Positions 8,112 through 16,397 of a stretch of 64,000 bases of DNA are shown here, piece after piece. Source of the DNA: Rossellomorea marisflavi (lineage in GTDB: Bacteria; Bacillota; Bacilli; Bacillales; Bacillaceae_B). The number at the start of each line of letters is the position of its first letter. Within the stretch, counting starts at the first letter, position 1. The notes below the pieces were generated by a model, which did not search any database, was not told the origin of the DNA, and worked only from the letters and a program-made list of their open reading frames with translations. The stretch covers positions 3,274,001 through 3,338,000 of the forward strand of contig NZ_CP081870.1 of NCBI RefSeq assembly GCF_022170785.1. Direction: 5' to 3'. The position numbers and the translations under genes were made by a program.

Positions 8112-9329
8112 TTAGAAAAATTTGAATTTCCCTTTTTTGAATACGAGTGATGGTCCGCCTACCATGAAGAGTGAACGGTTATCGATCACTTTTTTCATGA
8201 ATGAAGCTTTCACACCAGTCAATTTCTTACCGTAAACAACACCGATTGCATCGTCTTCACCTAGTGAGCAGACAGTACCTTTGATGTCCGGCTTGAAGTT
8301 TTCCAACTGATCTTTACCGTGAACAAGTGCTGCGATGTTGCGCGCACATGTTTCCCCTTGCTGCATGGCGATCTGTGCAGTCGGAGGATAAGGGCGTTCT
8401 GTTTCTTCGTTGATCATGAGTGAACAGTCACCGAGGACGAAGATATCGTCATGGCCAGGTGCACGAAGGTCAAGGTTGACTTTGACACGGGCACGCATGT
8501 TTTCGATGCCTGATTTCTCGATGAGGGTGCTTCCGCGCACGCCTGCTGCCCATACGATGGTACCGGCTTTGAGTTCCTCGATTTCATCTTCGCTTTTCGC
8601 AATAAGGACACTGCCTTCTCTTGCTTCTTTAAGCGGAGTTCCGATCGAGAATTCCACGCCTTTCTTCTCAAGTGCCGCACGAGCGTATTTCACTAGTTCC
8701 GGATCGAATCCAGGAAGGATCATCGGAGCAGCTTCCACACAGACGATGCGTACTTTCTTCTGATCGATATCGTACTCTTTGCATAGCTCAGGGACACGGT
8801 TACCAAGCTCACCTAGGAACTCGATTCCTGTGAAACCTGCACCACCGACGACGATCGTCAAACGCTCATCGTTGATTTCACCTTCTGCTTTGTACGTAGC
8901 GAATTGGAGATCGATATGGTCACGGATCTGACGTGCACCATTCACATTGGAGATTGTGAACGCATGCTCGTGAAGACCTTGGATACCGAATGTTTCAGCT
9001 TCTGCACCAAGTCCGATCACAAGGTAATCATACTCGACATCACCCTGGTCCGTTACGACTTTCTTCTCAGCTACTTTAATATCTTCAACAGATGCTTGAA
9101 GGAAGTTGACCTTGCTAGTATTAACCACACCTTTGATATCGTAGCGTACACGATCATGATGCAGTGTACCAGCTGATGCTTCATGCAACCATGTTGTTTC
9201 ATAGTGATAATCATTTTTATTCACTAGGATAATTTCTGCGTCATTCGTACCCAATTGTTTTTGAAGACGGGTAACCGTCATCAATCCAGCGTAACCTGCA
9301 CCTAAAACGACAACTCTTGGCTTTCTCAA
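8112..9329 (-). CDS. yumB: NADH dehydrogenase-like flavoprotein YumB (type II NDH family)
   Basis: The 405-residue FAD- and NAD-dependent oxidoreductase has an FAD-binding [11 protein letters not shown] motif at the N-terminus and an NAD-binding [11 protein letters not shown] motif near residue 165. A VFVLGDCS segment near 300 closes the FAD site. The [21 protein letters not shown]-terminal part is typical of the Ndh/YumB group, which passes electrons from NADH to menaquinone at the membrane. I prefer the TTG at 9329 (MRKPRVVV), which is 11 bases after AAAGGTGG; the upstream in-frame GTG codons (9344, 9338) lie on that ribosome binding site. A related gene, yutJ, is at 13.4 kb. Confidence 0.9.
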   Translation of the reverse strand: MRKPRVVVLGAGYAGLMTVTRLQKQLGTNDAEIILVNKNDYHYETTWLHEASAGTLHHDRVRYDIKGVVNTSKVNFLQASVEDIKVAEKKVVTDQGDVEYDYLVIGLGAEAETFGIQGLHEHAFTISNVNGARQIRDHIDLQFATYKAEGEINDERLTIVVGGAGFTGIEFLGELGNRVPELCKEYDIDQKKVRIVCVEAAPMILPGFDPELVKYARAALEKKGVEFSIGTPLKEAREGSVLIAKSEDEIEELKAGTIVWAAGVRGSTLIEKSGIENMRARVKVNLDLRAPGHDDIFVLGDCSLMINEETERPYPPTAQIAMQQGETCARNIAALVHGKDQLENFKPDIKGTVCSLGEDDAIGVVYGKKLTGVKASFMKKVIDNRSLFMVGGPSLVFKKGKFKFF

Positions 9330-9772
9330 CTGAATCACATCCACCTTTTATTTAGATTTGTGTAGGATAGTATTAGAATCCTCCACATGATAGGTTTTTA
9401 TCCCGTAAGTCTCATCCATCTTCTTTTCCCTGGATTGATGGGAATCAAACGGCACAACACCTTTATTAAAACGGTAATGAATAATATAAAGACAAAGGAA
9501 CAAGAAAGTATGTGACATCTTTCACGAACTAGGACATAAGACCGCGAAAATTGTCATAAATCCTTAACAATACGTCCATATAACATAATATGCTTTTTGC
9601 TGCGGTTTTTCAAGATATTAAGGCTAAATAATAAACTTAAGAATATTGGAAAAACGACAGTTTTCTCATTCATAAGTCTGAATTATCGCCTGCCCCATTT
9701 CAAATCATAGGAAGAATGGAATTGCGTATGATAGAATACGTTATAATAAATGAAATTTCGGAGGGATCGCAA
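9330..9772. other. Divergent promoter region between yumB and yumC
   Basis: 443 bases without a supported gene. It should hold the promoters of both flavoprotein genes. A TATAAT at 9742-9747 precedes yumC but its best -35 (TTGCGT at 9722) is only 14 bases away. A Rex-like palindrome is listed separately at 9510-9527. Confidence 0.5.
9510..9527. promoter_or_regulatory. Rex-like operator candidate near yumB
   Basis: ATGTGACATCTTTCACGA agrees with the redox-sensor site TTGTGAA-N4-TTCACAA at 11 of 14 defined positions. Rex controls NADH dehydrogenase genes in Bacillus, so the context fits, but the match is imperfect. Confidence 0.3.
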
Positions 9773-10771
9773 GTGAAGGAAGATCAAAAAGTATACGATA
9801 TCACGGTCATCGGCGGAGGCCCTACAGGGTTATTCACGGCCTTCTACGGGGGAATGAGGAAGGCATCCGTCAAAGTCATCGAAAGCCTGCCCCAGCTCGG
9901 CGGACAGCTCGCCACCCTTTATCCTGAAAAGTACATATATGATGTTGCCGGATTCCCCAAGGTAAAGGCACAGGACCTGGTCAACAACCTGAAAGAACAG
10001 ATGTCGAAGTTCGAAACGACAGTCTGCCTCGAACAAGCGGTCGAACAAGTCGAGAAACAGGGCGACGGCTGCTTCAAACTGACAACAGACAAAGAAATCC
10101 ACTACTCCAGGACCATCATCATCACAGCCGGGAATGGAGCATTCCAACCTCGACGCCTGGAGCTTGAAGGGGCACTGGAATACGAAGGGAAAAACCTTCA
10201 TTACTTTGTAGATAACCTTGAATACTTCCGTGGTAAAAACGTTGCCATCTGCGGCGGCGGTGATTCTGCGGTGGACTGGGCGCTCATGCTCGAACCGGTG
10301 GCAAGCAAGGTACAGCTCATCCATCGCAGGGACAAATTCCGCGCTCACGAGCACAGTGTCGAGCTTCTGGAACAATCGAGCGTCGAACTCAAGACCCCGT
10401 TCGTTCCATCCGATCTGGTGGCAGATGGAGAGCGAATCAACCAGCTTGTTCTCGATAAGGTGAAGAGCGAAGAAAAAGAAGTGATTGATTTCGACGAATT
10501 GATCGTGAACTTCGGTTTCGTCTCATCCCTTGGCCCGATCAAGGACTGGGGTCTGGATATCGAGAAAAATTCCATCGTGGTGAACTCCCGCATGGAGACG
10601 AATATCCCGGGAATCTATGCAGCTGGTGACATCAGCACGTATGACGGCAAGGTCAAACTGATCGCAAGCGGATTCGGCGAAGCGCCTACAGCCGTCAACA
10701 ATGCGAAGGCCTTCATGGATCCAAAGGCACGGGTACAGCCTCTTCATAGTACGTCCATGTTCAATGATTGA
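9773..10771 (+). CDS. yumC: Ferredoxin/flavodoxin-NADP+ reductase YumC
   Basis: The 332-residue thioredoxin-reductase-like FNR moves electrons between NADPH and ferredoxin or flavodoxin. It has an FAD motif IGGGPTGLF near residue 12, the conserved [22 protein letters not shown] segment, an NADP motif [11 protein letters not shown] near 160 and IYAAGD near 285. It lacks the CxxC of thioredoxin reductase, as expected for this group. The GTG at 9773 is the start: GGAGG is 8 bases upstream and the protein then aligns with B. subtilis YumC from its first residues. It ends in a strong terminator. Confidence 0.95.
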   Translation: MKEDQKVYDITVIGGGPTGLFTAFYGGMRKASVKVIESLPQLGGQLATLYPEKYIYDVAGFPKVKAQDLVNNLKEQMSKFETTVCLEQAVEQVEKQGDGCFKLTTDKEIHYSRTIIITAGNGAFQPRRLELEGALEYEGKNLHYFVDNLEYFRGKNVAICGGGDSAVDWALMLEPVASKVQLIHRRDKFRAHEHSVELLEQSSVELKTPFVPSDLVADGERINQLVLDKVKSEEKEVIDFDELIVNFGFVSSLGPIKDWGLDIEKNSIVVNSRMETNIPGIYAAGDISTYDGKVKLIASGFGEAPTAVNNAKAFMDPKARVQPLHSTSMFND

Positions 10772-10779
10772 CCTCCTAA

Positions 10780-10813
10780 GGGCAGCAGGGAATCCCCCTG
10801 CTGCCCTTTTTTT
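10780..10813 (+). terminator. Terminator of yumC
   Basis: GGGCAGCAGGG and its complement make an 11-bp stem with a 4-5 base loop followed by seven T. Confidence 0.95.
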
Positions 10814-10878
10814 GTTTAATCCGGGCGCCTTCGGGTAAAAAATAAGTATGAATCCATTTAGAAAGGGAGATCAAATCA

Positions 10879-11520
10879 ATGAATGTATTAGTGATCGGAG
10901 CCAACGGCCATACGGGTCGTCTCATCGTAAAGGAACTCGCTCACAGTGAACAGCATTTCGTCAAGGCGATGATCCGCAAGACCGAGCAGGCAGAAGAAAT
11001 GGAAAGCCTCGGCGCACGACCGATTGTCGCCGATCTTGAAGGGGACTTCTCCTATGCCCTCGATAACGTGAACGCCGTCATCTTCGCAGCCGGAAGCGGC
11101 GGAAGCACCGGAGATGACAAAACTCGCGCCGTTGATCGGGAGGGCGCCATAAAAGCCATCGACTTTGCGAAAGAGAAAGGCATCGAACGTTTCGTGATGC
11201 TCAGTTCCATGGGAGCCGACAACCCTTCAAACGGACCTGAAGGCCTCCAATACTATCTGGAAGCCAAGGGGATTGCCGATGAACACCTCAAAGAGAGCGG
11301 GCTGAACTATACGATCATCCGCCCAGGTGCCCTTAGCTTTGATTCGGGAACAGGCAAAATCACGGCTTCTGAGTCCATTGCGGACAAAAGCAATGATATC
11401 CCCCGCGAGGACGTAGCAAAGGTCCTCGTCGAATCGATCACCACAGAGGAAACGTATCACAAAGTATTTGAAATCCTCGGTGGGGACGTACCAGTTGAGC
11501 AAGCACTCAAGACTATATGA
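10879..11520 (+). CDS. NAD(P)-binding SDR-family (atypical, YhfK-like) oxidoreductase
   Basis: The 213-residue Rossmann-fold protein has GANGHTGR at residues 7-14 (the GxxGxxG nucleotide site), VNAVIFAAGSGG near residue 65, a MLSSMGA strand near 105 and YYLEAKGIADEHLKESGLNYTIIRPGAL near 125, where the Tyr and Lys of atypical SDRs lie. B. subtilis YhfK is the closest group I recognise; NmrA-like redox sensors share the fold. The substrate is unknown. GAAAGGGAG precedes the ATG. It is monocistronic, flanked by terminators on both sides. Confidence 0.85.
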   Translation: MNVLVIGANGHTGRLIVKELAHSEQHFVKAMIRKTEQAEEMESLGARPIVADLEGDFSYALDNVNAVIFAAGSGGSTGDDKTRAVDREGAIKAIDFAKEKGIERFVMLSSMGADNPSNGPEGLQYYLEAKGIADEHLKESGLNYTIIRPGALSFDSGTGKITASESIADKSNDIPREDVAKVLVESITTEETYHKVFEILGGDVPVEQALKTI

Positions 11521-11526
11521 CCAGCG

Positions 11527-11555
11527 GCCGCCTTCATAATGAAGGCGGCTTTTTC
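11527..11555 (+). terminator. Terminator of the SDR gene
   Basis: GCCGCCTTCAT and ATGAAGGCGGC form an 11-bp stem followed by five T. Confidence 0.9.
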
Positions 11556-11632
11556 ATGCATGGCTGGGTAGGTACCCATCCTGAATGGATTGAATACGAT
11601 ATAGCACTATATCCACTGATTGGGTTGATGAC

Positions 11633-12277
11633 ATGAGCAACGAATCCAAAGCCATCTTCGGGGCTTCCGTCACAGCGGTCGGTACCGTCATCGCCGCAGT
11701 GGGAGCCACCCCCTTCCGTGTCCTCTCCAAACCGTTCCGACTGGATTTGAGCGTCATCGGAAACGTCATGCAAGGAGTGGGGAACGGAATCGAGGCCGAT
11801 ACCCAAGAACCTTTTTCCCTCGGCCGGATCGGAAATGAAATTCAATCCCTCGGAAACTCGACGGTCGTCGCCGGACTGATCATCAACTTTGACGATGAAA
11901 CGAAGCAAAAGTTGGTGATCACCGGGAACTGGTTCCAGGCTCTGGGAGGAACCGCTGCCCTCGGACCGGAGTTCAGTGAACCCAACCCCGATATAAACGA
12001 CGGCCTGTCGATCATAGGAAACATCCTTCAGGTGACCGGGAATTCCCTCCAGGCCATCAACGGCATCGAGAACCTGAAAAAAAGTAGGATCCAAAAGAAG
12101 CTTCAGTATCCTGATGACGGGGACGATGATGACGGAAGCTTCCGCACCTTTGATGTGGTCGGCAGCTGGATTCAGGCGACCGGAGCCGTCATATCCCTGA
12201 TCAGTACGATCGGCATCCCTGAATGCAGCAGGTTCGGGTATCTTGTAAAAGAAGATGATTCGGAAGATCCCACATAA
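11633..12277 (+). CDS. Repetitive protein of the DUF6944 type
   Basis: The 214-residue protein has no signal peptide and is built from about five units of 25-45 residues, each holding a G-N/S-x3-Q-x2-G-N/G core. The cores are IGNVMQGVGN (about residue 42), IGNEIQSLGN (66), TGNWFQALGG (97), IGNILQVTGN (126) and VGSWIQATGA (178). Units are joined by acidic or basic linkers, the last one very Asp-rich (near residue 160). I believe this is what databases call DUF6944 family repetitive protein. The glycine/hydrophobic helices suggest membrane or lipid association, but that is inference. The ribosome binding site is weak. It is single, with a strong terminator. Confidence 0.7.
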   Translation: MSNESKAIFGASVTAVGTVIAAVGATPFRVLSKPFRLDLSVIGNVMQGVGNGIEADTQEPFSLGRIGNEIQSLGNSTVVAGLIINFDDETKQKLVITGNWFQALGGTAALGPEFSEPNPDINDGLSIIGNILQVTGNSLQAINGIENLKKSRIQKKLQYPDDGDDDDGSFRTFDVVGSWIQATGAVISLISTIGIPECSRFGYLVKEDDSEDPT

Positions 12278-12315
12278 AAATCCCCTGACCGGAGAATGAT
12301 CAGGGGATTTTCGTT
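12276..12315. terminator. Bidirectional terminator between the DUF6944 gene and yutM
   Basis: AAAATCCCCTGA and TCAGGGGATTTT form a 12-bp stem with an 11-base loop, with T runs on both strands, between two convergent genes. Confidence 0.9.
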
Positions 12316-12326
12316 GTTTTTATGAA

Positions 12327-12689
12327 TCAGCATTCCTCAGGCGTACCTTTATTATTGGCCGTCACAAACGATGATCCGCACCCGCATGACGCGATGGCGT
12401 TCGGATTATCGATGGTGAAGCCTCCGCCCATCATGGACTGCTTATAGTCGATCTTTGTGCCATTCAGGATGGCAGCGTCGTTTTTTGCCACGACCAACTT
12501 GATGCCGTGCTGTTCAAGGAGGGTATCCCCTTCCTGCACGTCATGCTCGAATCCCATCCCGTAGGACAGGCCGCTGCATCCACCGCCTTTGACCCCTACG
12601 CGGAGCATGGCATCCAGCTCATCATGTTCCTGCATCATATCCTTGATCTGACCGGCGGCAGCTTCCGTCAGGTTGACGATTTCACTCAT
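12327..12689 (-). CDS. yutM: A-type Fe-S carrier protein (HesB/IscA family), YutM
   Basis: The 120-residue protein carries the three invariant Cys of A-type carriers: Cys38 in GGGCSGLSYGM, and Cys102 and Cys104 in SCGCGSSF near the C-terminus. These bind an Fe-S cluster in transit to target apoproteins. It belongs with the suf operon at 33-38 kb and NifU-like yutI at 15.1 kb as the Fe-S assembly set. GGAGGTG is 6 bases before the ATG, and a sigma-A promoter lies at 12722-12750. B. subtilis YutM is in the same order relative to yuzB. Confidence 0.95.
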   Translation of the reverse strand: MSEIVNLTEAAAGQIKDMMQEHDELDAMLRVGVKGGGCSGLSYGMGFEHDVQEGDTLLEQHGIKLVVAKNDAAILNGTKIDYKQSMMGGGFTIDNPNAIASCGCGSSFVTANNKGTPEEC

Positions 12690-12721
12690 TACTTACACCT
12701 CCAGCACCTTATGGTATCTAT

Positions 12722-12750
12722 AGTATACTCCTTTCTATTTTACTACTCAA
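12722..12750 (-). promoter_or_regulatory. Sigma-A promoter of yutM
   Basis: On the minus strand TTGAGT, 17 bases and TATACT, about 32 bases before the start codon. Confidence 0.7.
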
Positions 12751-12802
12751 CCGAAGTGGATGCGCCAAAAAAAGGCTCACCCTCTCCATTTATAATAGAA
12801 AG

Positions 12803-12837
12803 AAGAAAATGCCTCTCCGACTAGGGAGCAGGCATTG
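12803..12837 (-). terminator. Terminator of yuzB
   Basis: AATGCCT/AGGCATT outer pairs and CTCC/GGAG inner pairs, with a TTTTCTTCT tail on the minus strand, directly after the yuzB stop. Confidence 0.75.
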
Positions 12838-12839
12838 AA

Positions 12840-13076
12840 TTAAAACATCGGGTTTTCTTCAAGGAATTGATATATTTCATCCACCAATCCCTGTGGTGTA
12901 TCGCCTGTTACGACTTCCCCGTTAACGAGGGCGTACATGGATTGGGCACATTTGCCGCAGTACCCGAGACAGCCGTATTCGATGACATCGAGATTCGGGT
13001 CCCTCTCCAATATTTCAAGCGCTGCCTGCGCACCACTCGCAAGATTGCTGATACAAAATTCGATTATTGGTTTCAA
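12840..13076 (-). CDS. yuzB: DUF1450 family protein YuzB
   Basis: The 78-residue protein is thioredoxin- or ferredoxin-like in size, with four Cys: one in IEFCISNL near the N-terminus and three in [11 protein letters not shown] near residue 35. It resembles the C-rich half of 2Fe-2S thioredoxin-like ferredoxins and matches B. subtilis YuzB. The function is unknown, though Cys spacing and Fe-S neighbours suggest metal or redox work. I chose the TTG at 13076 (MKPIIEFC), 6 bases after GAGGTG and matching the B. subtilis start, over the GTG at 13085. Confidence 0.85.
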   Translation of the reverse strand: MKPIIEFCISNLASGAQAALEILERDPNLDVIEYGCLGYCGKCAQSMYALVNGEVVTGDTPQGLVDEIYQFLEENPMF

Positions 13077-13097
13077 CGCGATCACCTCACTGCTGTT

Positions 13098-13126
13098 ATG
13101 CTACCTTTTTTTATTTTAAACGTCAA
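13098..13126 (-). promoter_or_regulatory. Sigma-A promoter of yuzB
   Basis: On the minus strand TTGACG, 17 bases and TAGCAT, about 25 bases before the start. Confidence 0.55.
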
Positions 13127-13183
13127 TCATTCGTCACTGATTGAATTGGTATAACAGATTGTGAACAATTTACCTTGTTTCTG

Positions 13184-13212
13184 TTGTGAAAAAGGCGTGA
13201 TTTCGATATACT
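13184..13212 (+). promoter_or_regulatory. Sigma-A promoter of yutJ with TTGTGAA half-sites
   Basis: TTGTGA and TATACT are 17 bases apart. The -35 lies within a TTGTGAA, and a second TTGTGAA is at 13160-13166; both are half-sites of the Rex consensus. The predicted start leaves an untranslated leader of about 160 bases. Confidence 0.6.
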
Positions 13213-13382
13213 TTTAGTGACAAAAGGATTCGAATATATTATTCAAATGTAATTAGTCCTCATATTGAAAGTGCTTACTTCTATAGGGTCCTGTTCAAGG
13301 GTCTCTATGCACCCTGTTCTCTGGGGATAAAATCAACGCTACTGTGGCTATCATACTGTAGAGTGCAAAAGGGGAAATCTGT

Positions 13383-14450
13383 ATGAAACATTTAGTGCTG
13401 CTCGGCGGCGGATATGGCAATATGCGCGTACTCCTTCGCTTATTACCGAATCAACTTCCAGAAGATGTATCGATCACCCTGATCGACCGCAATCCGTATC
13501 ACTGCTTGAAAACAGAATATTACGCCCTCGCGGCAGGGACCATTTCCGATCACCATGTGAGGGTCACCTTCCCTGAGCATGAACGCCTTTCCTACATATA
13601 TGGAGATGTGACACAGGTCGACATGGACACCAAACAAATCCATATCGCCGGCCAGGATTCGGTCCCATACGACGATCTCGTCATCGGATTGGGCTGTGAG
13701 GACAAGTTCCACGGAGTCCCTGGTGCTGAAGAGAATTCGTACAGCATTCAAACCATCGAGAAATCCAGGAAGACGTATCATACCTTGAATAGCCTTCCTG
13801 CGGGCTCCATCGTCGGGATCGTAGGGGCCGGATTAAGCGGCATCGAGCTTGCCAGTGAACTCCGTGAGAGCCGCAGCGATCTGAAGATCAAGCTCTTCGA
13901 CCGCGGCCCCCGTATCCTCAATGCTTTCCCGGAACGCCTCAGCTCCTATGTGCATGGCTGGTTCGACGAGAACAACGTCGAAATCGTGAACAATTCCAAT
14001 ATCACGAAGGTGGATCCGACAATCCTTCACAATCACGAAGAGCAGATTCACTGTGATGCCATCGTATGGACGGCGGGTATCCAACCGAGCAAGGTGGTGC
14101 GCGACATGAATGTCGAATCGGACGCGAGTGGGCGTGTTGTCATCAGCAAGTACCATAACCTCCCGAATGATGAGCATGTCTACATCGTCGGGGACTGCGC
14201 CAGCCTCCCACAGGCACCGAGTGCACAACTCGCGGAAGGACAGGCAGAACAGATCGTCACCATCCTGCTGAAACGCTGGGCCAATGAGCCCCTTCCCGAG
14301 ACGCTTCCTAAGATCAAGCTGAAAGGGATCCTCGGTTCCCTCGGCAAAAAGCATGGCTTCGGTCTCGTGAATGAGCGTTCCATTACGGGTCGTGTCGCAC
14401 GACTATTGAAGTCCGGTGTGCTCTGGATGTACAAATATCATAACGGATAA
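13383..14450 (+). CDS. yutJ: NADH dehydrogenase-like flavoprotein YutJ
   Basis: The 355-residue two-dinucleotide-binding oxidoreductase of the type II NADH dehydrogenase family has LLGGGYGNM at the N-terminus (FAD), GIVGAGLSGIELASEL near 140 (NAD) and VYIVGDCASLPQAPSAQLAEGQ near 265. It is a divergent paralogue of yumB (8.1 kb) and about 50 residues shorter, mostly at the C-terminal membrane-binding part. Electron acceptor unknown; quinone is likely. AAAAGGGG precedes the ATG. The long leader is described elsewhere. Convergent with yuzD, with separate terminators. Confidence 0.88.
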   Translation: MKHLVLLGGGYGNMRVLLRLLPNQLPEDVSITLIDRNPYHCLKTEYYALAAGTISDHHVRVTFPEHERLSYIYGDVTQVDMDTKQIHIAGQDSVPYDDLVIGLGCEDKFHGVPGAEENSYSIQTIEKSRKTYHTLNSLPAGSIVGIVGAGLSGIELASELRESRSDLKIKLFDRGPRILNAFPERLSSYVHGWFDENNVEIVNNSNITKVDPTILHNHEEQIHCDAIVWTAGIQPSKVVRDMNVESDASGRVVISKYHNLPNDEHVYIVGDCASLPQAPSAQLAEGQAEQIVTILLKRWANEPLPETLPKIKLKGILGSLGKKHGFGLVNERSITGRVARLLKSGVLWMYKYHNG

Positions 14451-14453
14451 TGG

Positions 14454-14482
14454 AAACGCCCGGTGTTCCCGGGCGTTTTCTT
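14454..14482 (+). terminator. Terminator of yutJ
   Basis: AAACGCCCGG/CCGGGCGTTT stem with a small loop, followed by TCTTT. Confidence 0.85.
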
Positions 14483-14485
14483 TAT

Positions 14486-14516
14486 TGAAAAAAGCATTCC
14501 ATCACGGGAATGCTTT
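14486..14516 (-). terminator. Terminator of yuzD
   Basis: AAAGCATTCC and its complement with a 5-6 base loop, and a six-T tail on the minus strand. Confidence 0.9.
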
Positions 14517-14519
14517 CGT

Positions 14520-14840
14520 TCATACGGCCTTGTAACCATACTTCTCGAGCTCTGAATACACGTCTTTCAGGCGCGGATTCCCCTCGCCCACGATCGTCCC
14601 TTCCACCGTCACTACGGGATAAAAGAGATCTTCTTCAATCACACGTGCGGAAAACTCCTTGAAGACGTCATTCTCGGGAGGAGAATGGATATCGATATAC
14701 GTGATGGTGAAAGGCTGTTCGGGGTACTTCCTCCCGATTGCGGCCTCCAGCCACTCGTACGTTTCTTTTGATGACGGCAGGTTCACACAGCTTGGACATG
14801 TGACTTCTGCTCCATACACACATAGTTCGATCGGTTTCAT
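14520..14840 (-). CDS. yuzD: DUF1462 family protein YuzD (thioredoxin-like)
   Basis: The 106-residue protein has a CPSC motif (Cys15, Cys18) after the first strand and an additional Cys7. The strand order and the YPVVTVEG segment near residue 75 (Tyr-Pro in the cis-Pro position) fit a thioredoxin fold. B. subtilis YuzD, of known structure but unknown function, is the match. It probably acts in disulfide or Fe-S related chemistry, given the neighbouring NifU-like yutI on the opposite strand. The ATG is preceded by AAAGGGGAGTCTGCC. Confidence 0.85.
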   Translation of the reverse strand: MKPIELCVYGAEVTCPSCVNLPSSKETYEWLEAAIGRKYPEQPFTITYIDIHSPPENDVFKEFSARVIEEDLFYPVVTVEGTIVGEGNPRLKDVYSELEKYGYKAV

Positions 14841-15083
14841 GGCAGACTCCCCTTTGGCGTGTTCCTATGACCATTTTACAAAAATGCCGGGTGATTTGGA
14901 ACTCCAATTTTGACATTGAAGGTGTTTTTATCATATCTTGGTAGTAATCCATTAACCACCAGCGTGTGGAAATGACGGGATCGACGATCTATGCCACGAA
15001 AAAAATCACCATTCTTTTCAGGTTGATAGATTTTTTGTGGATATGTCATTATAATAGGAGATAAGGAAAGGAGTCGATCAAAT

Positions 15084-15323
15084 ATGACTGAACAAACAGA
15101 TATGATGTCGTCCGTACAGGAAGTATTAGATAAATTGCGTCCGTTCCTCCTTCGCGATGGCGGTGACTGTGAGCTCGTCGACGTAGAAGACGGGATCGTC
15201 AAACTTCGCCTATTGGGTGCATGCGGAAGCTGCCCGAGTTCAACCATCACCCTCAAAGCAGGTATCGAGCGTGCCCTGGTTGAAGAAGTACCTGGAATCG
15301 TCGAAGTAGAACAAGTCTTTTAA
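15084..15323 (+). CDS. yutI: NifU C-terminal domain Fe-S scaffold/carrier YutI
   Basis: The 79-residue Nfu-type protein has the CGSC pair at Cys47 and Cys50 in the [11 protein letters not shown] loop. Two such subunits share a 4Fe-4S cluster for delivery to client proteins, and lipoyl synthase (lipA at 22.8 kb) is a typical client of Nfu proteins. GGAAAGGAG precedes the ATG, and a TATAAT at 15050-15055 is the likely -10. The terminator follows at once. Confidence 0.95.
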   Translation: MTEQTDMMSSVQEVLDKLRPFLLRDGGDCELVDVEDGIVKLRLLGACGSCPSSTITLKAGIERALVEEVPGIVEVEQVF

Positions 15324-15330
15324 TGCAATG

Positions 15331-15367
15331 AAGAACAGCTCCGGACTCCCGAAGCTGTTCTTTTTTT
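15331..15367. terminator. Terminator between yutI and the 2-hydroxyacid dehydrogenase gene
   Basis: AAGAACAGCT/AGCTGTTCTT stem with a 12-base loop and seven T on the plus strand. It serves yutI and may also stop the convergent gene. Confidence 0.85.
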
Positions 15368-16325
15368 ATAGGGCCGTCCTCGGTTCTTTTCCTTCAAGGA
15401 CTGCCTGTATATTATCGGTGCAAAGCCTGACCATATCATACCTCGTATCGACGGATGAGCTCCCGATATGAGGGAGCACCACGACCCTATCCAGTGAAAG
15501 GAGAGGGTGGTCCATGGAGATCGGCTCCTTGGTGAACACATCCAGTCCGGCTCCCGCAATCATCCCTTCACGAATCGCTTCCACCAGTGCATCTTCATCC
15601 ACGATAGGTCCCCTGGCGGCGTTGATGAAGATCGCGCTGTCTTTCATCATGGCAAACTGTTCTCTCTGGAACAACCCTTTCGTCTCCTCTGTCAGTGGAG
15701 CAAGGACCACAACGAAATCGGACTCCTTCAACAGCTCATTAAGGGATGTGAATGACGCACCCAAGGCTTCTTCCGCTTCCGGTCTACGGTTACGGTTGTG
15801 ATAAAGGACGTCCATGCTGAACCCCTTGGCTCTTCTCGCAACCGCTTCCCCTATGCTACCCATTCCGACGATCCCTAAGGTTTTGTGATGGATATCCGCT
15901 CCGGCGAGGAGGAGTGGCGACCAGCTTTTCCATTCGCCTTCCCTTATGTATCGATCACCTTCCACGATCCGTCTTGCCGTAGCCATCATCAAACCAAAGG
16001 CAAGGTCCGCCGTCGTTTCCGTCAAGACGTCCGGGGTATTGCAGACCGCGACGCCCTTTTCCTTTGCGTACGCCACATCGATATTATCAAACCCCACTGC
16101 CAGATTGGCGACGACTTTCAGGTGTTCTCCCTGATCGAGCAATTCACCGTCAATCCGGTCCGAAAGCATCGTCAGGAGTGCGGACGCCTTCCCTGCTTTC
16201 TCCAATAGGACCTCCCTCGGCACTTTCACATCGTCCTGGTCCCACATTTCCACTTCATAACGATCCTGCAGTGGCTGTATCAATGTTTCAGGTAGCTTGC
16301 GCGTAATGTAAATGAACGGTTTCAA
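15366..16325 (-). CDS. D-2-hydroxyacid dehydrogenase (glyoxylate/hydroxypyruvate reductase type)
   Basis: The 319-residue NAD(P)-dependent reductase has a catalytic domain split around a Rossmann domain. GIVGMGSIGEAVARR (about residue 150) is the nucleotide site. The catalytic triad lies in NAARGPIVDEDAL (Arg near 235), the TKEP loop (Glu near 264) and LPHIGSS (His near 282). It resembles B. subtilis YvcT and other glyoxylate reductases; the exact substrate is unsure. The only start giving the full first strand is TTG at 16325, with a weak GGGGAAC upstream. Confidence 0.88.
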   Translation of the reverse strand: MKPFIYITRKLPETLIQPLQDRYEVEMWDQDDVKVPREVLLEKAGKASALLTMLSDRIDGELLDQGEHLKVVANLAVGFDNIDVAYAKEKGVAVCNTPDVLTETTADLAFGLMMATARRIVEGDRYIREGEWKSWSPLLLAGADIHHKTLGIVGMGSIGEAVARRAKGFSMDVLYHNRNRRPEAEEALGASFTSLNELLKESDFVVVLAPLTEETKGLFQREQFAMMKDSAIFINAARGPIVDEDALVEAIREGMIAGAGLDVFTKEPISMDHPLLSLDRVVVLPHIGSSSVDTRYDMVRLCTDNIQAVLEGKEPRTAL

Positions 16326-16397
16326 GAGCTGTTCCCCACTTTCATGTTGGTAGTCGACTATACTACCAGTGTAGCATAAAAGCAGGGGATCTTCTTA

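Noticed and set aside
13213-13382. Known riboswitch in the yutJ leader
   Set aside because: I compared it by eye with SAM, lysine, T-box, FMN, TPP, purine, guanidine, preQ1 and c-di-GMP core motifs and found none.
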